From positions 13,823,254 to 13,887,253 of the forward strand of contig JAQFVV010006197.1 of NCBI GenBank assembly GCA_028023455.1: a DNA stretch of 64,000 nucleotides. Direction: 5' to 3'. This stretch comes from Epiperipatus broadwayi (lineage: Eukaryota; Onychophora; Udeonychophora; Euonychophora; Peripatidae). Each line of letters begins with the position of its first letter. The first letter of the stretch is position 1. The notes under the pieces are model-generated. The model was given only the letters and a program-made list of their open reading frames with translations. It had not been told where the DNA came from and ran no database searches. Made by a program: the position numbers and the translations under genes. This document shows, piece after piece, positions 1 to 11,353 of the stretch.

Positions 1-3000
1 GTCATTTTTATATAAGATTTTTTTCTGATCATTGAACTCAAACTAATCAGAATGATGATTAATGTAATGTATATAATAGGGTGTTCTTTGTTTCCAAAAT
101 CTTTTATAGCAGCTTTATAGAATGTATTTAGACTGAAAGTGGGACGCTAAAAAATTAAAAATGAAGATATTGTTTATCAAGATTTTTTAAATGATCCTTT
201 TTTTTTTTTTTCAAATAATGCTTTAGAGCTTCCAGGAAATGTTCCTAGAACTATCACATGAAAGAGAGAAAATAGGGATAAAAATTAATACTAAAGAAGA
301 TTAAAATAGTGTTCAATGGGTTTTCAAAAAAGAACAAAATAATGAATGATAATAAAAAATTAGAAGAAATGATCAATTAGACAAATAGCTTGAGCAGATT
401 ATTAATATAACCAGAAACATAACTGATGAAAGCAATAATAGAATTAAATTTAGTTGGAGTATTGAAAGAAATATGCTTATGTGCTGAAAATAAGATTTTT
501 AATAAATGTGCTCTAACAATGCTTAAATATAGATTTTAGGCTTGGATATCAATAGAAGAGCAATACAAAGACTGAAAGACTGCATTGTAAGAGCATGGAG
601 AGATGTGTTTTGGGTTTTACAAGTAAAGATCAGCAGCAAAATATTTAGGTAAGATAACAAACTCAGTATTTGTAGACTAAAATAGAAATCTAAAAAACTA
701 AAAATGAAAGAAAATTACTTAGGTTACCTAGATTGTGTACATGATGTAATTGTTTTTCAAATAATACTGAGATGGGCATTTTTAAAAGAAAATATGACAA
801 TAAATAGATTCTTAAAGATTGGAAGAAACTTGGAAAATGAGTACACATAAAATAAATAAATGAAATAAGAAAATTTGCTGAAGTGATGAGAAGAATCTAT
901 GATTTTGAGATATCAGTATTAAGCTCAGAATATTGATTTTAGTGTACATTTTTATATGTAAATCTGAATGTTTTATACTAAGGCTTATATGTATATTGAA
1001 AACAACAAATTATAAAACATCTTTTAGTAGCTTAGATATATGTGGGTTTTTTTTTAATTTTGAAAATATCAAATGTACATTGATTTTCTTTTATATATAT
1101 ATAATGAATCTTATTTTAAATAAGGATACATTTTAACCCATTTGTTTGGAAGCAATTACATAATTATTCAATAATCAATTAGAAAAACCTGTTTTTGAAA
1201 TAACTTTTAAGATCCAGTAAAAGTTTTCAGCCTGAAACCATTTTTATTTTAAAATTATAATTATCGTAATTTTAAAATATTTTTATAAATTTTATTAAAA
1301 AAATGAATTCAAGATCATATGACATTTTGTCACCAAATATTTTGCTTTAAGAAATTATGGATTAATTTTTATTTAAAGAAAATATCTTGATTATTTAGGA
1401 ATTAAAAAATATTCCACTATGTATTTGTGAAGTTTCAGTTCATTATTTTTTAAAATCAGACTTTTATTTTAAATGCAATAGATTCATGTATGATGTTTAT
1501 GGAAATCCAATTCTATTTGTCTAAAAATAATTATGCTAAATATTTAGAAGTTTTGTTAAATATCCATGTAAATCAATGACTTTTTTTTATTATACCTGTT
1601 TTTTTTTTTCAGAATTCGTTTGTAATGTGGGCATGTTAAAACATACTTCATAAAATATTGATTTATAAATCACATGATTGTATAAGATGAAGTAGACAAA
1701 ATAATGAAAATGATCTATGTTGTTTTTTATTAATAAGATGTAAGGCTACAATTTTCTCTAAGATCTGCTAATATTTTCTAAGTAATTCTATAAAATTCAA
1801 ATAGTATCTGGAGGAATTATAAGTAATTTATCATGAGAAAGCTTCAAGTTCTTTGAAAGATGCCAGCTGTTAGTATTGTCCTATTCTCTCTCTTTTTTTT
1901 TTTTTAAGTAAAAAAAAAAAAAGATTTATATTAGGCAAAAATTTTATACAAATTTGGAAAAAAAGATTTACAATTCAATTAGATATTATAAAGTATATCA
2001 TCAAAGAATAGACAAATAAAATAATATATAAAGTACAAAAACTATTCATTCAAAAATAATCATTTGAGAATCATTAGTATTTTAATTATAACATCATTTT
2101 TATGTTTCTCAAATCAATATTTGATTCTAAGAATTATAAGATAATAGTGTTGTTTGGAGATGTTATTTGCAACATAAGATGAATTTGCTTTTCCCAAAAA
2201 GGCAAACAATCTGTAGCTATGATATATCTCTATAGAATAATTATTGATTGAATCAAGAGAATGCTATGATATGGCTATCCAAATTATTTTAATTCCACAA
2301 TCATCATATTTCATAGTTCAAATATAAATCCATTCTATGTCTGGGAAATTACAATTAAGCTAATATGTTTTTAATAATTTATTGCCAACTTTTGTACTTT
2401 TGACACAAAGGTCATGACATCTGGTTTTAAAAATATTAGAGTGGATAAATCTACAATTTAAACAATTTCTGATAATTTTCTCTAATATTTTTTTTAGATT
2501 TCTAAGATTAAGCAATGATTTTATTTTTTCTATTATTTTTCTAGCTTCAGTTTTGTCTTTTTATTTCCAATAAGTTACTGTTATTCACTTACTTTATATC
2601 TAACTAACACCAGAATTACATAGGTTTAAAAAATTGGAGTTAATGTTAATTATGGATATCTAAATAGTTTAGTTAATCATTAATTTATTATAAAAAGCAA
2701 AAAGTAAGTAAATTAACCTTTATTTGCTTATAACAAATTTATAGCTTTAATTACTTCTAAAAATGGTATTTATCAAAAACTGATAAATTTCTCTTTTCAT
2801 GCCATTACAATTTTTAATAGAAACTAATGTAAACAAAAAAAAGACCAACACATTTTTCTATGCACTTAATACAATTCAAATATAATATTTAAACTTTTAA
2901 AAGAACTAACAGTTTTGACTGACTAGCAGTCTTCTTTTAAACTGCAAAAAACAAACAAACAAACAAAAAAAAACCCCTTTTTTGTTTAAGCTTATACAAA

Positions 3001-6000
3001 TTGAGAAAAGTTTGAGGGGGTGGGGCAAGATAAATATTTTCTAAAATATAAAAAAACAATTATTGTAATATTAAATTATAAGAATTAAAAGAGAGAGAGA
3101 TAAAATATGATCATTATTTTTTTTAACAAAATAAAAGCATCAATTTAAATTAAATAAAAAACTATTCCTGCAGATAATTATTGCAGTAGGATCATGATTT
3201 ATCATTGATAGATATTGAAAAATAATGATTTCTAAAAAATGATGTATACATTATTTTTTTTCTCTATAACATGTTGATTCAAGACCAATGAAAAGAGCTA
3301 ATGAATATAAACAAAAAGACTTGTATCCAATGTATCAGAAATTTACTGTTACTTATCCATTTCATGTTGAATATGTTATTTTTAGTTATTTTTCAAAAAG
3401 ATTAACTTATAAATCAATGTGACAATTATCTTCAATATCTGTTGATCTTTTTTAAATCATCCATCAACTTTTTTTTTTTTACTTTCCACAGATCAACTCT
3501 CTTAATAATTTAATATCACTAAGTTAAGCGCATAATCCTTTTTTTTTTATTCTTTGATTTTCCCTAATAAATAATCATTTCTTTATCATTAATTATACTA
3601 TTCTGCCAGTGTATTGTTTCTATTTTTCACCAAAGATTTATCATTAACTCTGCTTCATTCTATTCTATTGCCATACATGTAAGCATGAGTAATTAGTGCC
3701 AACCAAATGCACACCATGTGGGCTTAATTTTAAGTTGTTTTTATTTAAATTTAATGACTAATTTTTTTTCTCTTAATTATGTAACTACATTTGAAATCAT
3801 ATTTTTTCCTAAAAATATATTTTCTTATTCAAAAACAAGCAATAAATTTAATATTAAAAGAAAATAAGACAAGCACTAAGCTCTATAATTTAACAGTTTT
3901 ATATTTTAGTAAAATTTCACTTTTAAACATATATTTTCTAGCTTCATTATCTGCGCATACAGCGCATACATATATATTAGTTTCAGAAAGTAAGATGATT
4001 TTTTTAAGCCTTTACAATAATGTTCATTTCTTCATTCCAAGGCAGAGAAGTAAAAAAAATATCACAGAAAGTTCTGAATGTGTGGAGATTTTTCTTAAAA
4101 ATATATATATAAAGCAGAATTCTTACACGAATAAACTTAAAATTCTGATGAAATTTGTTCTCTTAAACAAAATAAAGTAAGATAATGAACTCCAAATTGC
4201 ACAGAACAATGCCAGAATGGACATTGAAATGTAAAAATAAATAAATTAAGACAATAAAATATTAATATCTAAATAGTGTATCTCATTGGGAACTGCTAAG
4301 TTTCTCTGGATAATGTTTTGTTAAATAATTAGCACATTCATTCAATGGGTGTAAAACATTGAACAAACCAGTTAAATGTTGCTGAAACATGGTTTGGGCT
4401 TGCTTCCCACATTCATCCATTCTATAGTTAAAATCAATAAGAAACTATACAAAGGAAATGATTTTCTCTGTGTGCATATTGAATTTGATATTACAGATTC
4501 AAAACTCAGGATAAGAATGTAGTAGTATTTTATGCCTTACAGACAGGTATGGCAGAAGAATTTGCAAGTTATTTAGCAAAAGATGCTATGCATTATGCAT
4601 GAAAGGAATGGTTGCAGATCTTGAAGAATGGCTGCATATGGTGAAGGAAATTTATCTGATGTGTACTCATTTTTGACTATTCATTTTCATCACTAAGGAT
4701 TCAAAAAACTATAACAAAATGTTAATTCTGTCTGGCATCTTGGAAAAGTGTACTCCAACATCTAATATAAAAAAAAAAAAACATTGACATTGAACCTATC
4801 AATCCTCTACTGCACTAAGCAACCCAGAATTATACTATATTCACTATATATTAGTAAAGTTAAAATAAAAATTATTATGGTGTTGTAAAAAATAACAATA
4901 AGATAATTATTGGAGTCAAATTTATATACTTTTTAAAAATAATTTTACTTTTTTATTTTTACTAAAGTTAGTTAATTTTGCAAAGTTTTATTTATTCTTA
5001 TAACATATCGTGTTTAGAACACTGTAATAAGCTGTAAGAATAAAATATTGGTGTTAACATTCCTGTCCCAAGGAAGAAAGAATGCATATAATTAGAATAG
5101 AACTAAGATAACTAAAATAAAGTTACTGATCTGGTATCATATATATATAACTATACTATCACATTGCCTTGGGTTCAAAAACTTAGCCTTTTTTGAATTT
5201 CAGGTTATCCATTTAATAATAAAAAAAGGAATTAAAGATGGCTGCCTATTGTATATCTGCTCTGGTAATTCCTCATTGATAAAAGTAAGAGTAAGAAAAG
5301 TCTGAGGAAGGGAATTAAATTTCACCAGTATTTGATAAACACGGTTTGATCAAGCTTATAATAGAGTATACCAGATTAAAGAAATAACTGCTTTGTTTAT
5401 ATAACCGAATATATATATATGAGAATATACTATATTTAAGAAACTACACTAATGATTTTCACCTTGTTTTTTTTATTAGAAAAATTAAATGTGATTAGAT
5501 ATGTTTGCTTACTGATGTTTGTGTATTATTTAACTTTCATTTACTTATTAAGTAAATGACGGAGTTAATTTACTCACGTGTTGTTTTTTTTTTGTTACAA
5601 AAAATATCTGAACATTGTTTTATGCTTCTGAGTGCTTCATCATTCCAGTAATTTATGTTTAAAGAAGGAAGCTTTTATGAATGGTTGGTGTAAAATAAAA
5701 ACAGAATATTAGATTTCAAAGAGCCTTTTAAGAAGTATTGTGATGGAATGATTTAACACTTTTAGTCTTTATTTTTTAAAAAAAATTAATGAAAGATTCT
5801 GAAAAAAAATCTTGCTATTAATCAAATCATAATAGGAATATTAAAAACAACTTAATCATTTTTTTAAAATAGTAAATTAAGTTGATTTTCACTTAAAAAG
5901 CTTTCACAATACTAACAAATTCCTATTTGAATTATGAGCTGTTAATACGTTTTATCCATCATTATATTTAATGTTCTCACTGAAAGAAGTTTATTTGTAT

Positions 6001-6117
6001 TACTAAGTTCTTTTTTTTTTTACTTAAGCAAACATATATATATATATACTTTAACATTTTGCAAAATTTGCATTGTATTTTTATTGATACTTTGAAGCTG
6101 GAAATGTAGTACATATT
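1..6117. other. A/T-rich DNA without recognisable genes
   Basis: No frame on either strand shows a recognisable domain. The longest open frame (3791-4180, +) encodes a Lys/Ile/Asn/Leu-rich low-complexity peptide, as expected by chance at this base composition. The stretch holds many poly-T and poly-A runs, short AT dinucleotide tracts (for example near 5410-5420 and 6033-6048) and a short GA tract near 3091-3102. No transposon ends were identified. Confidence 0.6.
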
Positions 6118-6205
6118 CCTGCTTCACCTAGTGCCAATGTCATCAGCACTAGTCTGGGTTTGAACCCAATCTTTATTAACTGACACCCATCTCATAATAG
6201 GTGGT
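6118..6205 (-). repeat. Possible tRNA-derived SINE fragment
   Basis: Read on the minus strand, the segment contains GGGTTCAAACCCAG, which fits a Pol III B box (GGTTCRANNCC) and can fold as a T-arm. It is followed by a short self-complementary piece (AGTGC...GCACT). It is richer in G+C than its surroundings. No clear A box or target-site duplication is seen, so this is a tentative SINE scrap. Confidence 0.35.
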
Positions 6206-6679
6206 AGTATATTTTAATCAATATTATAATCTTTTATATTTCATTAATCTTATTTTATAATTAGAACTAATCTTTTTATATTAGTTTATTTATTTTATAT
6301 TTGTAAAAATGTATATTGTGTTTATTTTCTTAAATTGAATTGAATCCTAGATATCTATAAAATGTTACAAATATTTCCAAATTCTTTATTAAAGTTCATT
6401 TTTTTCAATTAATTAGTGGGTAACATTTTATATTTATCTTTTAATCAATGTACATTTGAGAATCAATTATTTAAACAATGTAAGATTTGTATGAAATATT
6501 TTGTAAATTTCTACTTAGGTTTATGTCAAATATGTGTGAAAGTCATTGTACCAAATTCCTAAAATTTTTCTGAATAAAATCTACATTTTTGTTAATCTAA
6601 ACCTTAATTAAATAGATTTTGTTAGTACAATGACTGATAAACTTAATATGCTTGTTGTTGTTTTTGTAATTAGGAAATC

Positions 6680-7058
6680 AACTCTTGGGGCATGTAGGAT
6701 TATAGATTTCCCTCCAAAGCACCAACCTCAGAGTACTGCTTAGAGCAATTACAATTGGTGGTCAGTATAGATTGAATCCTGTAGATAAGACCAGAACACA
6801 TAAATAGTGGAAAATTTGATAAGAGAGGATTTATTATTGTTGAGTTTACTGAAGAGAAGTGATTAATCTATATACAAGACATCATACCTAAAAGAATGGC
6901 TGGCTAAAAGATCGACCATGCTTCCCGGAGCTCTGTCTCACCAGCTCATCAATGCCATCCAGTGCTGTCAACATCTAGCCGGAGCCTGTCTGTGTCAAGT
7001 AAACCTGCTAATACTCTGACTGTAACTGCCTCTCAAGCCGTGAAACATCTTCCAATAG
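6680..7058 (+). other. G+C-richer island; possible exon or retroelement relic
   Basis: This island stands out sharply from the A/T-rich surroundings. From 6911 to 7058 the plus strand is open for 49 codons, rich in Ser, Thr, Pro and Ala (for example SRSLSVSSKPANTLTVTASQ). It runs straight into AATAG|GTATAT, a plausible splice donor at 7059. The preceding AG at 6909-6910 lacks a clear pyrimidine tract, and an in-frame stop lies just before it. The minus strand also has protein-like stretches (LLEDVSRLERQLQSEY; MLTALDGIDELVRQSS), interrupted by stops. The segment could therefore be a plus-strand coding exon, or a decayed retroelement on either strand. I do not recognise the protein. Confidence 0.3.
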
Positions 7059-7060
7059 GT

Positions 7061-10000
7061 ATATTATTATAATCTCCAATTTGCTGCAAGCCACTGATTT
7101 TATTTCACCTGTTTAAATCAATATTAATTTATATATTTTATATATCTGTGTAATGTTTATATGGCTTGGTTTAAAATGCGTCTTTTAATTTTATTCAATT
7201 TAAAATATCAATTCTTATAAAATTTTACATTATTTTGATGCGGCAAATTAAATTAATTTTTGTCGGTTTGTTTAGATTATTTGACTTACTGAAATGGCCA
7301 ACTACAAAATTCAATGAGCTATTAACTTTAAATCCTCCCCCTGTTATTTTTTTTTTAATTTAAAAATCATTACAAGAAGACTTCCTTCCGTAAATTAATT
7401 AATAGAAAGCTCATTTAGTTTTGTACCTCATATATATATTTATTTGAATGATTGAAATTATTTTAAAAGTATCTTACTATTACCTCCAATTTAAAATAGC
7501 CCTGTAATTATTTCTGAAAGAATAAATAATTTTAGTGAATCAATTAAGTAAAATTTATCATAGAATTTTATCAGTATATATATTTCATACATATATTTTA
7601 TTTGTCAGAAAATATTAAAATTATGATTTACAATTTATTAGTTTGATATTTAATGCCCGTCTATGTTAATTAAAGACAAGTCCTATTTTGTAATCTTCCG
7701 TGATGAGTGGGGAAAACAATTTTATATTTTAGTTTTAATTCTTGCCTTTCTTTTTGTAATATAATTTACTATTCATTCATTAATGACCTAACGTTTCTGG
7801 GACTTTCCATTATATCAGGGAGCCAATGATTTTAATCAGGATTTATTATTTTGTTAATGATACACTATCTATCTATATATGTCTAAGGCATTGTGTATTT
7901 ATAGTTACAACCATTTCTTTATTATTGCTATTCTTGCTTTGCTACCAACCTCTTAGGACCTTCAGAATCTGACCAGTCCAACCTTTTACACTCCCTCAAA
8001 GTAGACATAGTTCATACCAAGGGATCTTTTCGAGCATTGCCATTAAGATGTGTATGCACATCAAAATATTATTATGATTATTTAGAGACATGCTTTGGCT
8101 GGAGGGCTAACATTTCTCTTATCCCCTGTACATATCAGGAACTTCTTTAGCAAAGTCACCCAGAGGTTCATAGCAGACCTCATTTCTTTTGTTGTAATTT
8201 GTAATAGCATACTGCCCTCATCATCATTTTATAGCTTTATGTAGCAATCCTGAAATGCTCTCTGCCATGATGGCACGTCCTTCACAAACAAATTTCGTAA
8301 TTAATTAAATCTGACTGTATAATTGTCAATTATTTATTTAAGAACTATTTTGCTTCCCACACTCATTATATACAAATGATTTTAAATGTAATAGTATTTT
8401 AAATGCATATCTTTCATATCTTGTAATATATATAAAATAGATTTGTAATCGTTCAAAGAGGGCTAATAACATTTTATTGCTGATTGGTTTTTGGCCAACC
8501 AATTAACAAACTTTTACATTGTTTGTCAAAGCCGCATCAAAACGAATTAAATAAAATAACCAAGTTGTATAAACAAAGACTTAACTTATTTTGTACTAAA
8601 TTCTTTAATAAATTCCTATAATATTGTCATTTAAATAAGCTTAGTTTGTCATCACTCCCAATCTCTAAGGTTAATTACTCTATTTGTTTATAATATTTAT
8701 TTGATGTAAATTCACTTCTTTATAATGTTGCCATAAAGAATTATCATTATTACGGTTCAAACCATTAGTAATCGATCAAATCATATCTGTACCATTCTGC
8801 AATCATCAGAATCCATTAAATCATTGATTTTTCATATAAACCCTTTTATTATTTTTGAGTCTCTATGTGAACCATGACCTCCAGCTGGGACGGAATAAAA
8901 CCAAGCACTGCTAGTGTCATCACAAACGTTATCCATTAGTCAGAGAGGCAATAATTTAGGCAAATAGGTTAGGATTCATCCTTGCCCTGACATATGTATC
9001 TTGTGCATGGTTGGATTCAAGGTACTTTTGCTTGGATTATTGGTCTTGTTGAATGAATACACGATTTTGACCGGCACAACTTCTAAAAAAAAAAAGCAAT
9101 TTTTCAAAATCTATATATTATTCTTATTACTGGGTGATTATGTAAAAAAGCATTCCTACTTATTTATTTTTTAATTTGTGCAATTTGAAATGATGTTTTT
9201 GTTGTTGGTTGACTGTCACCAACACTTTCTTATCTTACTTCTGGTCAAAAATAAATATTAATAGTAATACATTAAGAAAAATATACATTGAAAGAAATGT
9301 TTTAGGAATGATGTAAAATAATGAAGACAATAAAATAAAATTGAATTGTACATATACTAAAAGAAATAATGAAGGATATGTTAAAAATATCTGTAGAAAA
9401 TAAGAGAAAGAAAAGAAATAGGTAAAAAACAAGACTAAGAAGGTTGTAAACAATTTTTATAGGAGAAAAAGTGCAGCACTATAAGTTTTTGATATGAGAT
9501 ATGTAATCAGTAGATGAAAAAGATTAAATCTAGCTATGACATTCTGAGCTTCTACTTCTATACCCAATAATATATTAGTGTATTTATTAAATATTTTAGA
9601 TAATGCATTTACCCACAATGCCATTGGTAATGTAAAGGCTGCAGTAACATGTTATATCATTACTAAAAAAAGGTATTATTTTATAATGTAATTAAGGTTT
9701 CAAATTTGGTTGTTTTTTATTATTATTTACAATAGGTATTATAATATTTGTATTAGAAAAAGTAGAAAAATATAAACATAAATTTCAAAAAATGTAGAAA
9801 TAAAATTATGTTTATTTAGAATACAATCGATATTGCTTGTAATTGGGATCTAAAATTACTTACATTTAAAGTACAACAGTGTGAGATACTGTTCAATCTC
9901 AAAAAAGTGTCATAAAACATTTTAATTATGTAAAAAAAAGACATCAAATTAATTGTTTTGTTTTCACAGTATAGATACACCAAAAAAAGTATATAAGTAG

Positions 10001-10334
10001 GGACAGATACTTGTTCATTTTATAAAATTCTATTAAATTAAGGCATATGAAAATTTCTATCAGTATCCCACATCTCTTGTAACTGTTGAGAATTAAATTC
10101 TCTGCTGAGACAAGAAAATAGTTTTTTTTTATAGTAAGATGCTAATAAACTGTTTAGAGTATGGTCTTAAATGAGTATGATTGTTACAACATAGCAAGAT
10201 TAAAAATAAAATAACATAGAAAGACAAAGAATAAAAGTTAATGCTAAGGAAATGATTAGTAAAAGCAAATCTTTTCTAGAAGTATTTAAATATTATTACC
10301 TAGTTATTTTATCTTGCCTTTAGGCATAAAAAGA
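7061..10334. other. Non-genic stretch, partly of mixed composition
   Basis: No coding frame or transposon end was recognised. The part at 7.9-9.08 kb has fewer simple repeats and more mixed base composition than neighbouring DNA, with several TAATTA-type cores. It could include conserved noncoding sequence. The open frame at 9235-9453 (-) is a low-complexity Phe/Leu-rich chance product. Confidence 0.45.
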
Positions 10335-10342
10335 AGTATATA

Positions 10343-10616
10343 CAGAGACAGATTAAGCAGTAAACGGACTAAGTGGCCATGTAGGGCCCCAGAATCTAAG
10401 GGGCCACAAGGTCTTAAAATGTCTTCATTAGGATTTGAGGAAAATTGTTTTGTTTTTTTTATGCAAAAAGTAGTATATACAGAGGCAGATTAAGCAGTAA
10501 GTGGTCACATAGGGCCCCAGAATTTAAGGGGCCCTGAGGTCTTAAAATATCTTTTCATTAGGATTCAAGCAAAATAGTTTTTTTTTTAATACAATCAATC
10601 CTCCTATAATGCAGTA
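10343..10616 (+). repeat. 137-bp tandem duplication of hAT A left end
   Basis: Two consecutive units (from 10343 and from 10480) share the hAT terminus, a stretch containing AGGGCCCCAGAATYTAAGGG, and a following CTTCATTAGGAT-type segment. They differ by scattered substitutions and small indels. The unit includes the 8-bp target-site copy, so the duplication happened after insertion. Confidence 0.8.
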
Positions 10617-11035
10617 TTATTTAAGTTTTTGAAGGGAATTTATTTGAGTTTTGGCGGGATTCTAACTTTTAACTGGACATCAGAGAGTAAAACTAGTATA
10701 ACATAAATAGGCCAAATTAAATAAATATATATTTTTTTAATTACACAAAAAATTAGACCCCTCCCAAAATAATAATTGATTTAAATTTAAATGCTCTGCT
10801 TTTGAAAAAATTATAAATAAATTTTGCTGTTTTCCTGAAGCTGATTTATCTCAAAGGGTTTTTTAAAATTATATTTTGATTGGAGACAGGTAAAAATGAA
10901 TTTTCTTTGTTAACATCTTAACAACATTATCAATAAAAAAAAAGTATTTTTAGTAGGCATTGTTTGTGAGATTAAAACTTTTTAAACATTTTACAAAAAA
11001 AAAATTTTTTTCTTAAATTCTTGTTTGAAATTATA

Positions 11036-11215
11036 TGAAGAGACATCAAAGTGGGGCAGAAAAGTGGAAAAAGTATATTAAAAAAAAAAAAAACCCTGGA
11101 AATTGCTGAAAGCCAAAGAAGTTCATTGCATAAATTTTTAAAAGTTAACACAGAGAGAGTTGCCATCAACATTACATCAGATAATTCTGAATTTCCTACT
11201 TTAAAACTTCTTCTA
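11036..11215 (+). pseudogene. hAT transposase N-terminus relic (ZMYM1-like type)
   Basis: Starting at the ATG at 11036, the plus strand reads MKRHQSGAEKWKKYI, followed by a lysine run. This resembles the N-termini of hAT transposases related to zinc-finger MYM-type 1 proteins, which begin with a K-R-x-x-S-G-A-x-K-R/K motif and a basic helix. In this frame a stop follows soon after an A-run. Shifting by one base at the run gives continued sequence (ESQRSSLHKFLKV), matching the Leu/Lys/Phe linker expected next. The relic lies inside hAT element A in the same orientation. No RNase H-like catalytic core or dimerisation domain remains. The family assignment rests on motif memory; the broken reading frame is seen directly. 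Confidence 0.6.
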
Positions 11216-11353
11216 AATAAGAGAAAGAAGAACAAGTTTAATGTGTTATGATTACTTTTCTTTTTTGTTAATAACTTAATGAGCGTTTTTTTGATTTTTT
11301 TTTCTAACTTGAGTTGGGGCCCCCACTTGGCTTGATCTGCCTCTGAGTATATA

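Larger units (their letters stand above)
10343..11345 (+). mobile_element. hAT-superfamily element A with duplicated left end
   Basis: The right end (CTTGATCTGCCTCTG, ending 11345) is the inverted match of a left end CAGAGGCAGATTAAGCAG starting at 10480. Both are flanked by an identical 8-bp duplication AGTATATA (10472-10479 and 11346-11353), the hAT hallmark. A second, slightly diverged left end (CAGAGACAGATTAAGCAG) starts 137 bp upstream at 10343 and is again preceded by AGTATATA (10335-10342). About 18 bp of flank is repeated along with it, so this is a tandem duplication of element end plus flank, not two insertions. The core element is 866 bp, too short to be autonomous, but holds a relic of transposase coding sequence. 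Confidence 0.88.

Noticed and set aside
3791-4180. 129-codon plus-strand open frame
   Set aside because: The translation is Lys/Ile/Leu/Asn-rich low-complexity sequence with no domain. Frames of this length are expected by chance in such A/T-rich DNA.
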